The position numbers were made by a program, and so were the translations under genes. The notes beneath the pieces were generated by a model. It ran no database searches and was not told where the DNA came from. It worked only from the letters and a program-made list of their open reading frames with translations. This document shows positions 29,243 through 36,821 of a stretch of 40,857 nt of DNA, piece by piece. Source of the DNA: Bacteroidota bacterium (GTDB lineage Bacteria > Bacteroidota > Ignavibacteria > Ignavibacteriales > Ignavibacteriaceae); NCBI GenBank assembly GCA_022562275.1, contig JADFPP010000026.1, forward strand, positions 1 through 40,857. The letters are read 5' to 3'. How positions within the stretch are numbered: the first letter of the stretch is position 1; the number at the start of each line of letters is the position of its first letter.

Positions 29243-29397
29243 AAAATTTATTATCTAAAAATCCAGATGATTTCTTTATCTACGAAGATGTTCTTGATGG
29301 TGTAATTACATTGGGTGAAGAAAAACACTCACTTAATATCACTATTGGCAAAGGTAATTATTTTGGTAAAGAATTTAAACTAAACAGAAAAGAATAA
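29239..29397 (+). other. -1 frame extension of the uridylyltransferase gene (about 52 codons, no own start)
   Basis: In the -1 frame the sequence reads L-K-N-L-L-S-K-N-P-D-D-F-F-I-Y-E-D-V and on through LNITIGKGNYFGKEFKLNR to TAA at 29395. It has no ATG, GTG or TTG in a usable place. The codon pattern is protein-like, and ITIGKGNYFG recalls one rung of a hexapeptide-repeat beta-helix, as would follow the uridylyltransferase domain in GlmU. Either the frame is reached by frameshifting or the gene has lost a base here. Confidence 0.55.
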
Positions 29398-29469
29398 ACA
29401 AAGGAAAATACAGCCGGTGTGGTGTTTTGTACCAGCTACCGTTGAGTGAGGTTCTGCAACGAAGCTTTA

Positions 29470-29500
29470 AAACAAAAAAGCTCTTCATTAAGAAGAGCTT
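29470..29500 (-). terminator. Rho-independent terminator of rpsT
   Basis: Read on the minus strand: a 9-bp stem AAGCTCTTC/GAAGAGCTT with a 5-base loop, then TTTTTTGTTTT. It lies 27 bases past the rpsT stop codon. Confidence 0.9.
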
Positions 29501-29526
29501 AATAATTAAAAAAGCCAATATTATAT

Positions 29527-29787
29527 TTACTCAGTGCTTAAACCGTTAAGATACTTTGTTAATTGCGACTTTTTCCGGGCAGCATTGTTTCTGTGAATTC
29601 TGCCGCGTGCTGTACTTTTATCCAATAAAGCAATTGCTTCTTTATAATACTTTTCAGCATCCTCACGTTTTTCAGAACCCTGTATTTTCTTCACTGTAGA
29701 TTTAATTTTTGAAGATGCCATTTTATTCATCACTCTTCTTTTTTCTGATGTTCGAATTCTTTTCTTAGCCGATTTATGATTTGCCAT
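29527..29787 (-). CDS. rpsT: 30S ribosomal protein S20
   Basis: 86 residues starting MANHKSAKKRIRTSEKRRV, with GRIHRNNAARKKSQLTKYL near the end: a basic three-helix bundle typical of S20, which binds 16S rRNA in the small subunit. It is a single-gene unit on the minus strand with a strong terminator. The upstream DNA (29788-29880) presumably holds its promoter and leader. Confidence 0.97.
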   Translation of the reverse strand: MANHKSAKKRIRTSEKRRVMNKMASSKIKSTVKKIQGSEKREDAEKYYKEAIALLDKSTARGRIHRNNAARKKSQLTKYLNGLSTE

Positions 29788-29938
29788 TAAATACTATTCC
29801 TTTGTTTATTTTCTTTGAAAAACGAGCGTAAATATAACATCTTGGGGATTTGAAGTCAACTTTCAGATGAGTAATTTTTGACTGGAAAAAAGAATTATTT
29901 GAAAGAAAACTCTTCTTTTGTCCAGATTTCAATAGTTT

Positions 29939-30023
29939 GTCACCCTGAATTTATTAGAGGATCTGATATCTCAATGAGTTTATCGAAGTGTGACTGTCAG
30001 TCTTCGGCAGGCTCAGACTGACA
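29939..30023. repeat. Dispersed palindromic repeat (GTCACCCTGA type)
   Basis: The block begins GTCACCCTGA, contains TCGAAGTGTGACTG, and ends in a perfect 9-bp hairpin TGTCAGTCT/AGACTGACA with an 11-base loop (29995-30023), followed by eight A. This text is familiar as an intergenic dispersed repeat in Bacteroidota genomes (recalled knowledge, not searched). It sits between rpsT and queE, which diverge, so it lies in the promoter region of queE. Confidence 0.6.
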
Positions 30024-30044
30024 AAAAAAACAAGTTTAATATAA

Positions 30045-30683
30045 ATGTTAAAAGTAAACGAAATATACTTCTCCTTGCAGGGAGAGAGTTCAAGAGCCGG
30101 ACTGCCCTGCGTTTTTGTGCGGTTAACTTACTGTAATCTTAGGTGTACTTATTGCGACACCGAATATGCATTTTACGAAGGTGAAGATAGATCTGTAGAT
30201 GAGATTATTAATGAAGTAAAAAAATATGGCTGCAATTTGGTTGAAATCACAGGCGGCGAACCGTTAGTTCAGGAGGAGAGTTTAAATTTAATGAAAAAAT
30301 TGTGCGCTGAAGGGTTTGATGTTATGTTGGAAACTGCCGGTAATATGCCGATTTGTAATGTTGATGGTAGAGTGAATATAATAATGGATCTTAAATGTCC
30401 ATCAAGTGGGATGATGAAGAAAAACTTATATGAGAATATTAATCATCTAAAAGAAACAGACGAGTTAAAATTTGTAATCGGCGATCGTGAGGATTATGAT
30501 TGGATGAATGAGATGATAATCCAATATGATTTAAATAATAAATGTAAAATCCTGGTATCGGTTGTATTCGATAAATTGGAACCCCTTGCCTTAGTAAACT
30601 GGGTGCTAGAGGATAAACTGGATGTTAGATTTCAACTTCAGATGCATAAATTTATCTGGCAACCGGAAACAAAAGGTGTTTGA
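30045..30683 (+). CDS. queE: 7-carboxy-7-deazaguanine synthase
   Basis: 212 residues, a short radical-SAM enzyme. The [4Fe-4S] site is CX3CX2C (Cys30, Cys34, Cys37 in YCNLRCTYCDTEYA), and EITGGEPLVQ supplies the S-adenosylmethionine-binding Gly-Gly-Glu. It converts 6-carboxytetrahydropterin to 7-carboxy-7-deazaguanine in queuosine synthesis. N-terminal LQGESSRAGLPCVFVRLT is typical of QueE. The next gene, queD, supplies its substrate and overlaps it by one base. Confidence 0.94.
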   Translation: MLKVNEIYFSLQGESSRAGLPCVFVRLTYCNLRCTYCDTEYAFYEGEDRSVDEIINEVKKYGCNLVEITGGEPLVQEESLNLMKKLCAEGFDVMLETAGNMPICNVDGRVNIIMDLKCPSSGMMKKNLYENINHLKETDELKFVIGDREDYDWMNEMIIQYDLNNKCKILVSVVFDKLEPLALVNWVLEDKLDVRFQLQMHKFIWQPETKGV

Positions 30684-31096
30684 TGAAAATAGCAAAAGAA
30701 TTCCACTGGGAGATGGGTCATCGACTGCCGGAGCATTTTGGTTTGTGTAAAAATATTCACGGTCATTCATATAAAATGATAGTTGAGTTTGAAGGTGAAC
30801 TTGACGAGCAGGGAATGGTGATTGATTTTTATGAAGTTGAAAAAATTGTTAATCCGATAATTGAAAAATTTGATCACGCTTTTATGGTAAAAGATGATGA
30901 TGAAATAACATTAGAATTTCTAAATAAACTAAATTCTAAAAAAGTAATTGTTAATTTTTTCGCTACAGTAGAGAACATTTGTAAGTTCATCACTGAATTT
31001 ATTGTTGAAAGCAGTTTGCCGGGCAACATAAAAAATGTTACGGTCAGAGTTTATGAAACATCAGAAGATTATGCGGAGGAGGAGAAAAAAGTATAA
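30683..31096 (+). CDS. queD: 6-carboxytetrahydropterin synthase
   Basis: 137 residues from the ATG at 30683, which overlaps the queE stop (TGATG); a TTG three bases earlier is less likely. The fold is the PTPS/QueD type. Zinc ligands are His13, His26 and His28 (HGHSYK), the catalytic Cys is Cys22 (GLCKNIHGH), and MVIDFYEVEKIV and FDHAFMV follow as in the family. It turns dihydroneopterin triphosphate into 6-carboxytetrahydropterin for QueE. QueC and QueF are not in the window. Confidence 0.94.
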   Translation: MKIAKEFHWEMGHRLPEHFGLCKNIHGHSYKMIVEFEGELDEQGMVIDFYEVEKIVNPIIEKFDHAFMVKDDDEITLEFLNKLNSKKVIVNFFATVENICKFITEFIVESSLPGNIKNVTVRVYETSEDYAEEEKKV

Positions 31097-31120
31097 GCCG
31101 CGAATTCGCGAATTAGCGGC
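31097..31120. repeat. Palindromic element containing CGCGAATTCGCG
   Basis: The outer stem GCCGC/GCGGC spans 31097-31120 and encloses a perfect 12-base palindrome at 31099-31110. It starts directly after the queD stop and may act as a 3'-end structure. Confidence 0.55.
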
Positions 31121-31135
31121 AAAAGAATAAGATCA

Positions 31136-31369
31136 GTGAAAGACACTTCATTTGAAATACAAAAAAAGATAGACGAAATTTATAAAAATAAATCTGGTGA
31201 AGAAAAACTGCTTATTGCGTTAAGTATGTTTGAAACTGCCCGGGAGTTAGTAATCTCATCACTTCCAAATAATCTTTCGGAAAGGGAATTACGGAAAGCT
31301 TTATTTTTACGATTTTATGGCAACGATTTTAGCGTAAATGAAAAAGAAAAAATCCTTACTAATCTTTAG
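31136..31369 (+). CDS. Small conserved hypothetical protein
   Basis: 77 residues from a GTG at 31136. I do not know its function. It is all-helical and charged, with SGEEKLLIALSMFETARELV, LSERELRKALFLRFYGNDF and a closing EKEKIL. Short proteins with this layout are common in Ignavibacteria-like and other bacteria (recalled, unsearched) and often lie near addiction or nucleotidyltransferase genes, neither of which is here. It is bracketed by palindromes on both sides, a hint that it may have moved as a small cassette. Confidence 0.65.
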   Translation: MKDTSFEIQKKIDEIYKNKSGEEKLLIALSMFETARELVISSLPNNLSERELRKALFLRFYGNDFSVNEKEKILTNL

Positions 31370-31417
31370 CCACTAATTTCACGAATTTACACGAATAAAA
31401 TTAGTGTAATTCGTGCC
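31369..31417. repeat. Inverted-repeat element between convergent genes
   Basis: CACGAATTTACAC (31380-31392) pairs with GTGTAATTCGTG (31404-31415) with one bulge. The element fills exactly the gap between the small gene's stop and the uvrB stop. The wording (ACTAATTTCACGAATT) matches a type of dispersed repeat seen in this group, and the hairpin may end transcription from both sides. Confidence 0.55.
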
Positions 31418-33429
31418 TACTTCACCATCTTCTCCAACTTAGCAATCTCATCTCTCAACGAAGCTGCCTTTTCAAACTCCAGATCTTTTGCTGCTTCGTG
31501 CATGTGATTCCTTAACTGCTCAATCAAATCTTGTTTTTCCTCTTTATCCATATACTTTAGAATTGGCTCTGCCACTTTAGAAAATCCGTAATCTTCTTTT
31601 CCATCTCTCTTTTTTACATCTGCAATGGAAGTTGAATTCATTATCTCTTCAACGCTTTTATAGATTGTTTTGGGAGTAATGCCGTGAGATTCGTTATATG
31701 CTTTCTGCAGTTTCCTTCTCCTGTTAGTTTCGCTTATTGTTTTCTGCATCGATTGTGTAATCACATCTGCATACATTATAACAATTCCATTTACATTTCT
31801 TGCGGTTCTTCCGGCAACCTGCATAAGAGATTTTTCACTTCTTAAAAAACCTTCTTTATCTGCATCTATAATTGCAACAAGGGAAACTTCCGGAAGATCA
31901 AGCCCTTCCCGCAATAGATTAACTCCTACTAAAACATCAAACTCTCCCAGTCTTAAATCGCGTAAGATTTTAACTCTCTCAAGAGAATCAATATCGCTGT
32001 GGATGTAGCGAACAAGTATTCCAATTTTATCCAAATAATCTGCAAGGTCTTCTGCCATCTTTTTTGTGAGAGTTGTTACAAGTGTTCTCTCCTTCCGTGT
32101 CACTCTTTCGCGTATCTCAGCAATCAGGTCATCAATCTGTCCGGTAATAGGTCTTACTTCAATTGGCGGATCAAGAAGACCGGTAGGACGAATTATCTGC
32201 TCAACTGTAACACCGCCGCTTTTTTCTAATTCGTAATCGGAAGGTGTTGCACTAATGAAGATCACCTGGTTTATCTTTTTATTAAACTCCTCAAATTTCA
32301 TCGGTCTGTTATCAAGTGCTGATGGAAGACGAAATCCATATTCGACTAATGTCTCTTTCCTTTTTCGGTCTCCGTTATACATTGCTCTTAGCTGAGGTAT
32401 AGCAACATGAGATTCATCAATTATAATTAAAAAATCTTCCGGAAAATAATCCATTAAAGTGTAGGGTCTTATACCAGGAAGTCTTCCATCCATATGGCGT
32501 GAATAATTTTCTATACCGGAACAATATCCAATTTCTTTTATCATTTCAATGTCAAAGCGTGTTCTCTGTTCAAGTCTTTGTGCCTCAACGTATTTCTCCT
32601 CTTTTCTTAATACCTCTAGCCGTTCTTTCAACTCTTCGTCAATGCTGTAGACTGCTTTCTGCAATTTATTCTTGTCGGTTACAAAGTATTTAGTGGGGTA
32701 TATGGGAGCTGATTCAACTGCTCTTATTACCTCGCCCGTAACGGCATCAATAATTGAGAGCTGTTCAATTTCATCGTCCCATAGTTCGATTCGTAAAGCC
32801 TCCTCGTACTGGTAAGCGGGCACGATCTCAATAACATCCCCTCTTGCGCGGAATGAACCCCGATTAAACTCGGTATCATTTCTAACATAATGAATATTAA
32901 TTAATTCCCGAAGAAATTGTTTTCTATTAATCTGTTCACCTTTTTTAACAAATATGATTTGGTTAGCATATTCCTGAGGAGCTCCAATTCCATAGATGCA
33001 GCTTACACTGGCAACTACAATTACATCCGATCTTCCTTCAATTAAAGAAGTAGTTGCTTTTAAACGAAGACGATCGATTTCTTCATTTATTGAAAAATCC
33101 TTTTCAATGTATAGATCACTCTTTACAACATACGCTTCAGGTTGATAGTAATCGTAATAACTTATGAAAAACTCTACTGCATTATTTGGAAAGAAGCCTT
33201 TGAACTCAGAATAAAGTTGAGCAGCGAGAGTTTTGTTATGCGATAGAATCAAAGCCGGTTTATTTACTTCCTTAATAACATTAGAGATTGTAAATGTTTT
33301 ACCACTGCCGGTTACACCAAGAAGGGTTTGGAATTTATCGCCTTGTTTTAATCCATCAACAAGTTGTTTTATTGCTTGTGGTTGATCACCGGAAGGTTCA
33401 TAGCTCGATACTAATTCGAATTTGTTCAT
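31417..33429 (-). CDS. uvrB: Excinuclease ABC subunit B
   Basis: 670 residues, standard length. Walker A is [13 protein letters not shown] (about 37-49), the DNA-clamping beta-hairpin is [14 protein letters not shown], and helicase motifs include [12 protein letters not shown]-like [27 protein letters not shown] and [13 protein letters not shown] motif (about 634-668) binds UvrC. UvrB verifies damage delivered by UvrA in nucleotide excision repair. Its start lies 5 bases after the stop of an OB-fold gene, so the two form an operon. Confidence 0.97.
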   Translation of the reverse strand: MNKFELVSSYEPSGDQPQAIKQLVDGLKQGDKFQTLLGVTGSGKTFTISNVIKEVNKPALILSHNKTLAAQLYSEFKGFFPNNAVEFFISYYDYYQPEAYVVKSDLYIEKDFSINEEIDRLRLKATTSLIEGRSDVIVVASVSCIYGIGAPQEYANQIIFVKKGEQINRKQFLRELINIHYVRNDTEFNRGSFRARGDVIEIVPAYQYEEALRIELWDDEIEQLSIIDAVTGEVIRAVESAPIYPTKYFVTDKNKLQKAVYSIDEELKERLEVLRKEEKYVEAQRLEQRTRFDIEMIKEIGYCSGIENYSRHMDGRLPGIRPYTLMDYFPEDFLIIIDESHVAIPQLRAMYNGDRKRKETLVEYGFRLPSALDNRPMKFEEFNKKINQVIFISATPSDYELEKSGGVTVEQIIRPTGLLDPPIEVRPITGQIDDLIAEIRERVTRKERTLVTTLTKKMAEDLADYLDKIGILVRYIHSDIDSLERVKILRDLRLGEFDVLVGVNLLREGLDLPEVSLVAIIDADKEGFLRSEKSLMQVAGRTARNVNGIVIMYADVITQSMQKTISETNRRRKLQKAYNESHGITPKTIYKSVEEIMNSTSIADVKKRDGKEDYGFSKVAEPILKYMDKEEKQDLIEQLRNHMHEAAKDLEFEKAASLRDEIAKLEKMVK

Positions 33430-33434
33430 AAGTA

Positions 33435-33761
33435 TTAATTAAGTAAAACTGCATGAGCATGAAAAGAATCTTTATTAAGATGACCTCTCAGAATTACAGT
33501 TTGTGCAGATTCCATTCCGGGAGGGATTTTGTCGGCTTGAACTAATACTACATTACCTCTTTTATCGGAAACATAAAATGTATTATTGTTTATCCCTCTA
33601 TCCTGAAGCACCTGAACTTTAATGTCTTTAACGGCACTATTGTTTGTATCAAAATCTGCGAAGGAACCAAGGCCGCCATCAGAAGAAAAATATACTAAGT
33701 AAACAAGGGCAATAACGGCAATTATAAGTAAAGGCAAAATTAGTTTTTGTAATGATTTCAT
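33435..33761 (-). CDS. Small membrane-anchored OB-fold-like protein, CcmE-like
   Basis: 108 residues: an N-terminal membrane helix (about 7-25), then a beta-rich domain. [34 protein letters not shown] and FHAHAVLLN resemble in order the OB-fold of CcmE haem chaperones (D-x-x-G...PP/PDxF...G-x-x-xVxVxG...F-x-A-x-x-VL). The CcmE haem-binding His and following Tyr motif are absent, because the protein ends right after HAVLLN. Function is therefore unclear; membrane attachment is likely. It is first in an operon with uvrB. Confidence 0.55.
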   Translation of the reverse strand: MKSLQKLILPLLIIAVIALVYLVYFSSDGGLGSFADFDTNNSAVKDIKVQVLQDRGINNNTFYVSDKRGNVVLVQADKIPPGMESAQTVILRGHLNKDSFHAHAVLLN

Positions 33762-33850
33762 TTCTCATCCCGGTTTATTATTGGATAACAAATTTAGTAA
33801 TTTTTAGTAATAGTAAAAATGGAATTACAACAGCATAAATAGAATAAATT

Positions 33851-34225
33851 ATGAATAGTCAAAAAGTATGGATTATAATAGCAGGCTTTATTGGTTTTAC
33901 GGGAGTTGCGTTGGGAGCTTTTGGTGCACACATATTGAGTGATCAACTCTCTTCAGAAATGCTGAATATTTATAAAACCGGTGTGTTGTATCATTTAATT
34001 CACGCAATTGCTATTCTTGCCATTGCACTTTATGGCAACAAGTTGCTTTATAAATCTGCGCTGATGTTTGTTCTAGGAATAATATTATTCTCATTTTCAC
34101 TGTATATATATGCACAGTCGGGTAATAAGTTGTTTGCGATGATTACACCAATTGGAGGTATTTTTCTTTTAATTGGCTGGGCTTTAATAATTTTTAAAGG
34201 AATCAGAATGAGAGGAACTAATTAA
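33851..34225 (+). CDS. DUF423 family membrane protein
   Basis: 124 residues, four membrane helices. It matches the small inner-membrane DUF423 family (YgdD-like): GFTGVALGAFGAH near the N-terminus, YKTGVLYHLIHAIAILAIAL in the second helix, and ITPIGGIFLLIGWALI near the end. No function is established. It faces away from the uvrB operon, so 33762-33850 contains divergent promoters. Confidence 0.9.
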   Translation: MNSQKVWIIIAGFIGFTGVALGAFGAHILSDQLSSEMLNIYKTGVLYHLIHAIAILAIALYGNKLLYKSALMFVLGIILFSFSLYIYAQSGNKLFAMITPIGGIFLLIGWALIIFKGIRMRGTN

Positions 34226-34278
34226 AGTTTTTTGAGGGCCAATACACACAGAATAAGATAAGTAATGTTGTTATTAAT

Positions 34279-34830
34279 TTATTTAACCGCTCTCAGTTTA
34301 AAATAAACTTCTTCGGGGGAGAAAATTCCCGCAAAAAATCTTTCATAAATAACCGGTTCAATGTTAACGATAAAATCCATCCATTTTAATGCAGCAAAAT
34401 GTGATGTTATAAACTTCTTTTCAATAACTTCAAACTGTGCTTTGCCCTTATAATTTGTTCTGTGATCCGATTTCCATTTTTCATAAAACTTTAACTTACG
34501 GTTTCCTATGTACTCATAGTTATCAAAGGTGCGGATGGAAAAAGGAATTTTATGGTCCGGCTCGCCAAAGTACTTTGTGTTGAGGAAAAAAGGAGCGTAA
34601 ACAATAAGCAATCCGTTGGGCTTAAGTATTCTGTAGATCTCTGAAATATAATTATGAAAATTATTTAAATGCTCTAAAATGTGTGAAGCAAAAACTTCAT
34701 CAAAAGTATTATCATCAAACGGATATGGAAATTTATTCAAATCGTGAATTTGATTTCCACCGTAATCTACAACGTCAAGATTAACATATCCTTCTTTAAT
34801 ATCATTTCCGCAACCGATGTTCAGCTTCAT
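34279..34830 (-). CDS. SAM-dependent methyltransferase, class I
   Basis: 183 residues with a short Rossmann methyltransferase domain (Methyltransf_11 type). Motif I is MKLNIGCGNDIKEGYVNLD at the very N-terminus, the acidic loop ends in LDVVDYGG, FDEVFASHILEHL is the post-II motif, and IYRILKPNGLLIVYAPF is motif post-III. It acts on an unknown small or lipid/sugar substrate. It follows the YitT-like gene by 15 bases on the same strand. Confidence 0.88.
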   Translation of the reverse strand: MKLNIGCGNDIKEGYVNLDVVDYGGNQIHDLNKFPYPFDDNTFDEVFASHILEHLNNFHNYISEIYRILKPNGLLIVYAPFFLNTKYFGEPDHKIPFSIRTFDNYEYIGNRKLKFYEKWKSDHRTNYKGKAQFEVIEKKFITSHFAALKWMDFIVNIEPVIYERFFAGIFSPEEVYFKLRAVK

Positions 34831-34845
34831 TAAAAAATTTCTGCT

Positions 34846-35835
34846 TTATTTTCTTAATGCTCTTTTTTTAATTACTCCGCCGTGCGCATCCTTTATACTG
34901 TTCATAAAAATAAAGGCATCCGGATCAATTTTATCAATTTCTCTTTTTAGCTTAGCAAGTTCAAGCCTTGTAACAACTGTATAAACAATATCAACTTTTT
35001 GTAATTCATCTCCATGTTTACCAAATCCACGTTTACCGGAATACAGCGTAACACCCCTTCCTAAGTTTTCTATAATTGACAATCTTATTTCATCACTTTT
35101 ATCAGAAATGATCGAAACACCTGTGTATTCTTCAACACCTTCAATAACAAAATCTACTGTTCTTGAGGCAGCAAGGTATGTTAAAATTGCATATAATGCT
35201 ATCTCGACAGATAAAATATACGCACCAAACAAAAATATAATCGTGTTGAATATCAAAATAATATCCCCGATTGTAAGACCAACCCGTTTACTCAAATAAA
35301 TCGCAACTACTTCTGTGCCATCAATTACAGCACCACCCCTAATCGATAATCCAATACCAAGACCCAGAAAAAAACCACCGAAGATAGCAACAAGTAATTT
35401 ATCTGCGGTAACAACCGGGTATGGAATAATATAGACTGCAAGAGCAAGCCCTATTATGGCTATGAAACTTTTTATTGCGAATGTTTTACCTATTTGCGAA
35501 AAACCAACAGCCAGGAAAGGAAGATTTATTACTATAAGTAGAATCGATAAGGAGATGCCGGTAATCTGCCTCACCAATAATGATATGCCTGTTACACCAC
35601 CATCAATAAAAGAATTTGGAATCAAGAATCCTTTTAACCCGAAACCGGCAGAAGCAATAGCGAACAAAATGAGCATTGCATCTTTAACGAAATAAGAAAA
35701 ATAAAATTTATATTTGTTTGTGTTATCTTGAAATTGTTCTTCATTAGATTTTATACCTGTTTTTTTTGATTTTCGGAATAAAATATCAAAGATTATTTGG
35801 GAGGATTTCTTTTTCAAGAACTTTAATTCCTTCAA
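34846..35835 (-). CDS. YitT family membrane protein
   Basis: 329 residues: a polar N-terminal 45, about five or six membrane helices (about 50-235) with FLIPNSFIDGGVTGISLLV, RGGAVIDGTEVVAIYLSKRVGLTIG and ILTYLAASRTVDFVIEG, and a cytoplasmic C-terminal DUF2179 domain (about 240-325, TGVSIISDKSDEIRLSI, GVTLYSGKRGF). These proteins are widespread, but their substrate is unknown. Confidence 0.92.
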   Translation of the reverse strand: MKELKFLKKKSSQIIFDILFRKSKKTGIKSNEEQFQDNTNKYKFYFSYFVKDAMLILFAIASAGFGLKGFLIPNSFIDGGVTGISLLVRQITGISLSILLIVINLPFLAVGFSQIGKTFAIKSFIAIIGLALAVYIIPYPVVTADKLLVAIFGGFFLGLGIGLSIRGGAVIDGTEVVAIYLSKRVGLTIGDIILIFNTIIFLFGAYILSVEIALYAILTYLAASRTVDFVIEGVEEYTGVSIISDKSDEIRLSIIENLGRGVTLYSGKRGFGKHGDELQKVDIVYTVVTRLELAKLKREIDKIDPDAFIFMNSIKDAHGGVIKKRALRK

Positions 35836-35969
35836 TGTATATGATCTATAAGTACTGAGTTTGAATTAGCGAGCACCGACATTTACCAGTCCGGATTTGT
35901 TTCTCACTTTAAGCAAAGCATAATCCAAATTTATAAAAACGAAGTGAATTAAATAATTGTTTTTAATAA

Positions 35970-36004
35970 ATAAAAAAAGCCCGATTCAAATGAGTCGGGC
36001 TTTT
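35970..36004 (-). terminator. Rho-independent terminator of rlpA (probably bidirectional)
   Basis: Stem AAGCCCGATTCA/TGAGTCGGGCTT (one T-G pair) with a two-base loop. On the minus strand it is followed by a T-run (positions 35970-35977 read in reverse), and on the plus strand by TTTT. Confidence 0.88.
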
Positions 36005-36026
36005 AGTACAGTTAATGATAAAAAAA

Positions 36027-36518
36027 TTAATTTAACGAAATAAACGGGTTATCAATCCCTTTAATAATAATTTCTTCAATTTTAAGTTTCTTAACACCAT
36101 TCTTTATAACATCAAGTTCTTCAGCCGCAGCTTTTGAAAGATCTATCTGGCGGCCCGGAATGTATGGACCACGATCATTAATTCTTACAATAACTGATTT
36201 ATTATTTCTTGGATTTGTTATTCGTAGAATAGTTCCGAATTTCATTGATTTATGCGCTGCAGTCATAGCATTTTGATTATAAATCTCTCCATTAGCCGTA
36301 AATCTTCCATGAAACCTCGGGCCGTACCAGGATGCCCTCATAGTTCCACGATCCTTATACAGGATGGTTAACAAATTATTACTGCTCCTATTCGGAACCG
36401 GAGCAAATTCTTCTGTTAATACTAAAGAAATGGAGGACTCTCTTTCAGTGGTTGCAATAGTAAAACCTACCAATCCAATCACAGAAAGAACTAAAATCAT
36501 TTTATATAGCGATTTCAA
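36027..36518 (-). CDS. rlpA: RlpA-like septal ring lytic transglycosylase family protein
   Basis: 163 residues: a signal peptide or anchor ([20 protein letters not shown]), then a double-psi beta-barrel. The core blocks are [40 protein letters not shown], and [25 protein letters not shown], with the Asp-Arg-Gly-Pro motif of RlpA. Such proteins cut naked glycan strands at the division septum. I used the TTG at 36518 because GAGGTG lies 4 bases ahead of it; the ATG at 36500 is the alternative. No SPOR domain is present, so septal targeting is not assured. Confidence 0.9.
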   Translation of the reverse strand: MKSLYKMILVLSVIGLVGFTIATTERESSISLVLTEEFAPVPNRSSNNLLTILYKDRGTMRASWYGPRFHGRFTANGEIYNQNAMTAAHKSMKFGTILRITNPRNNKSVIVRINDRGPYIPGRQIDLSKAAAEELDVIKNGVKKLKIEEIIIKGIDNPFISLN

Positions 36519-36821
36519 AAATCACCTCATAATCTTTTTATTATATTTATTTTCATTGCTAATTTAATAATGCATTAATCCAATGGCAAGAAAGGAGTTA
36601 TCTATAAATACTTAAAGTTGGATGATTCGAATTATCAACTATTTTGGTATTTGGGTCGATATTTTAAAATTTCTCTATGGCAGTGTAAAATTACAAATAT
36701 TTGTATCAGAAAACTTGAACTACTGGTTTTATTTCAGTATAGATAGGAAGGTCTTAAATACTTTTATAGTATTTTTATTAATCCCATTAACACTTTTCAA
36801 TCTTTCAATTAAAAAGATTTT
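36519..36821. other. AT-rich intergenic stretch between divergent genes
   Basis: 303 bases with no convincing gene. A 79-codon frame (36622-36861) overlaps the permease start and has the composition of noise. The GAGGTG site for rlpA is at 36523-36528; promoters for rlpA and the permease fusion are expected here, but I cannot place boxes with confidence. Confidence 0.5.

Noticed and set aside
29398-29469. Possible tRNA or small RNA between the frameshift extension and the rpsT terminator
   Set aside because: No cloverleaf pairing or T-loop could be formed from the sequence on either strand.
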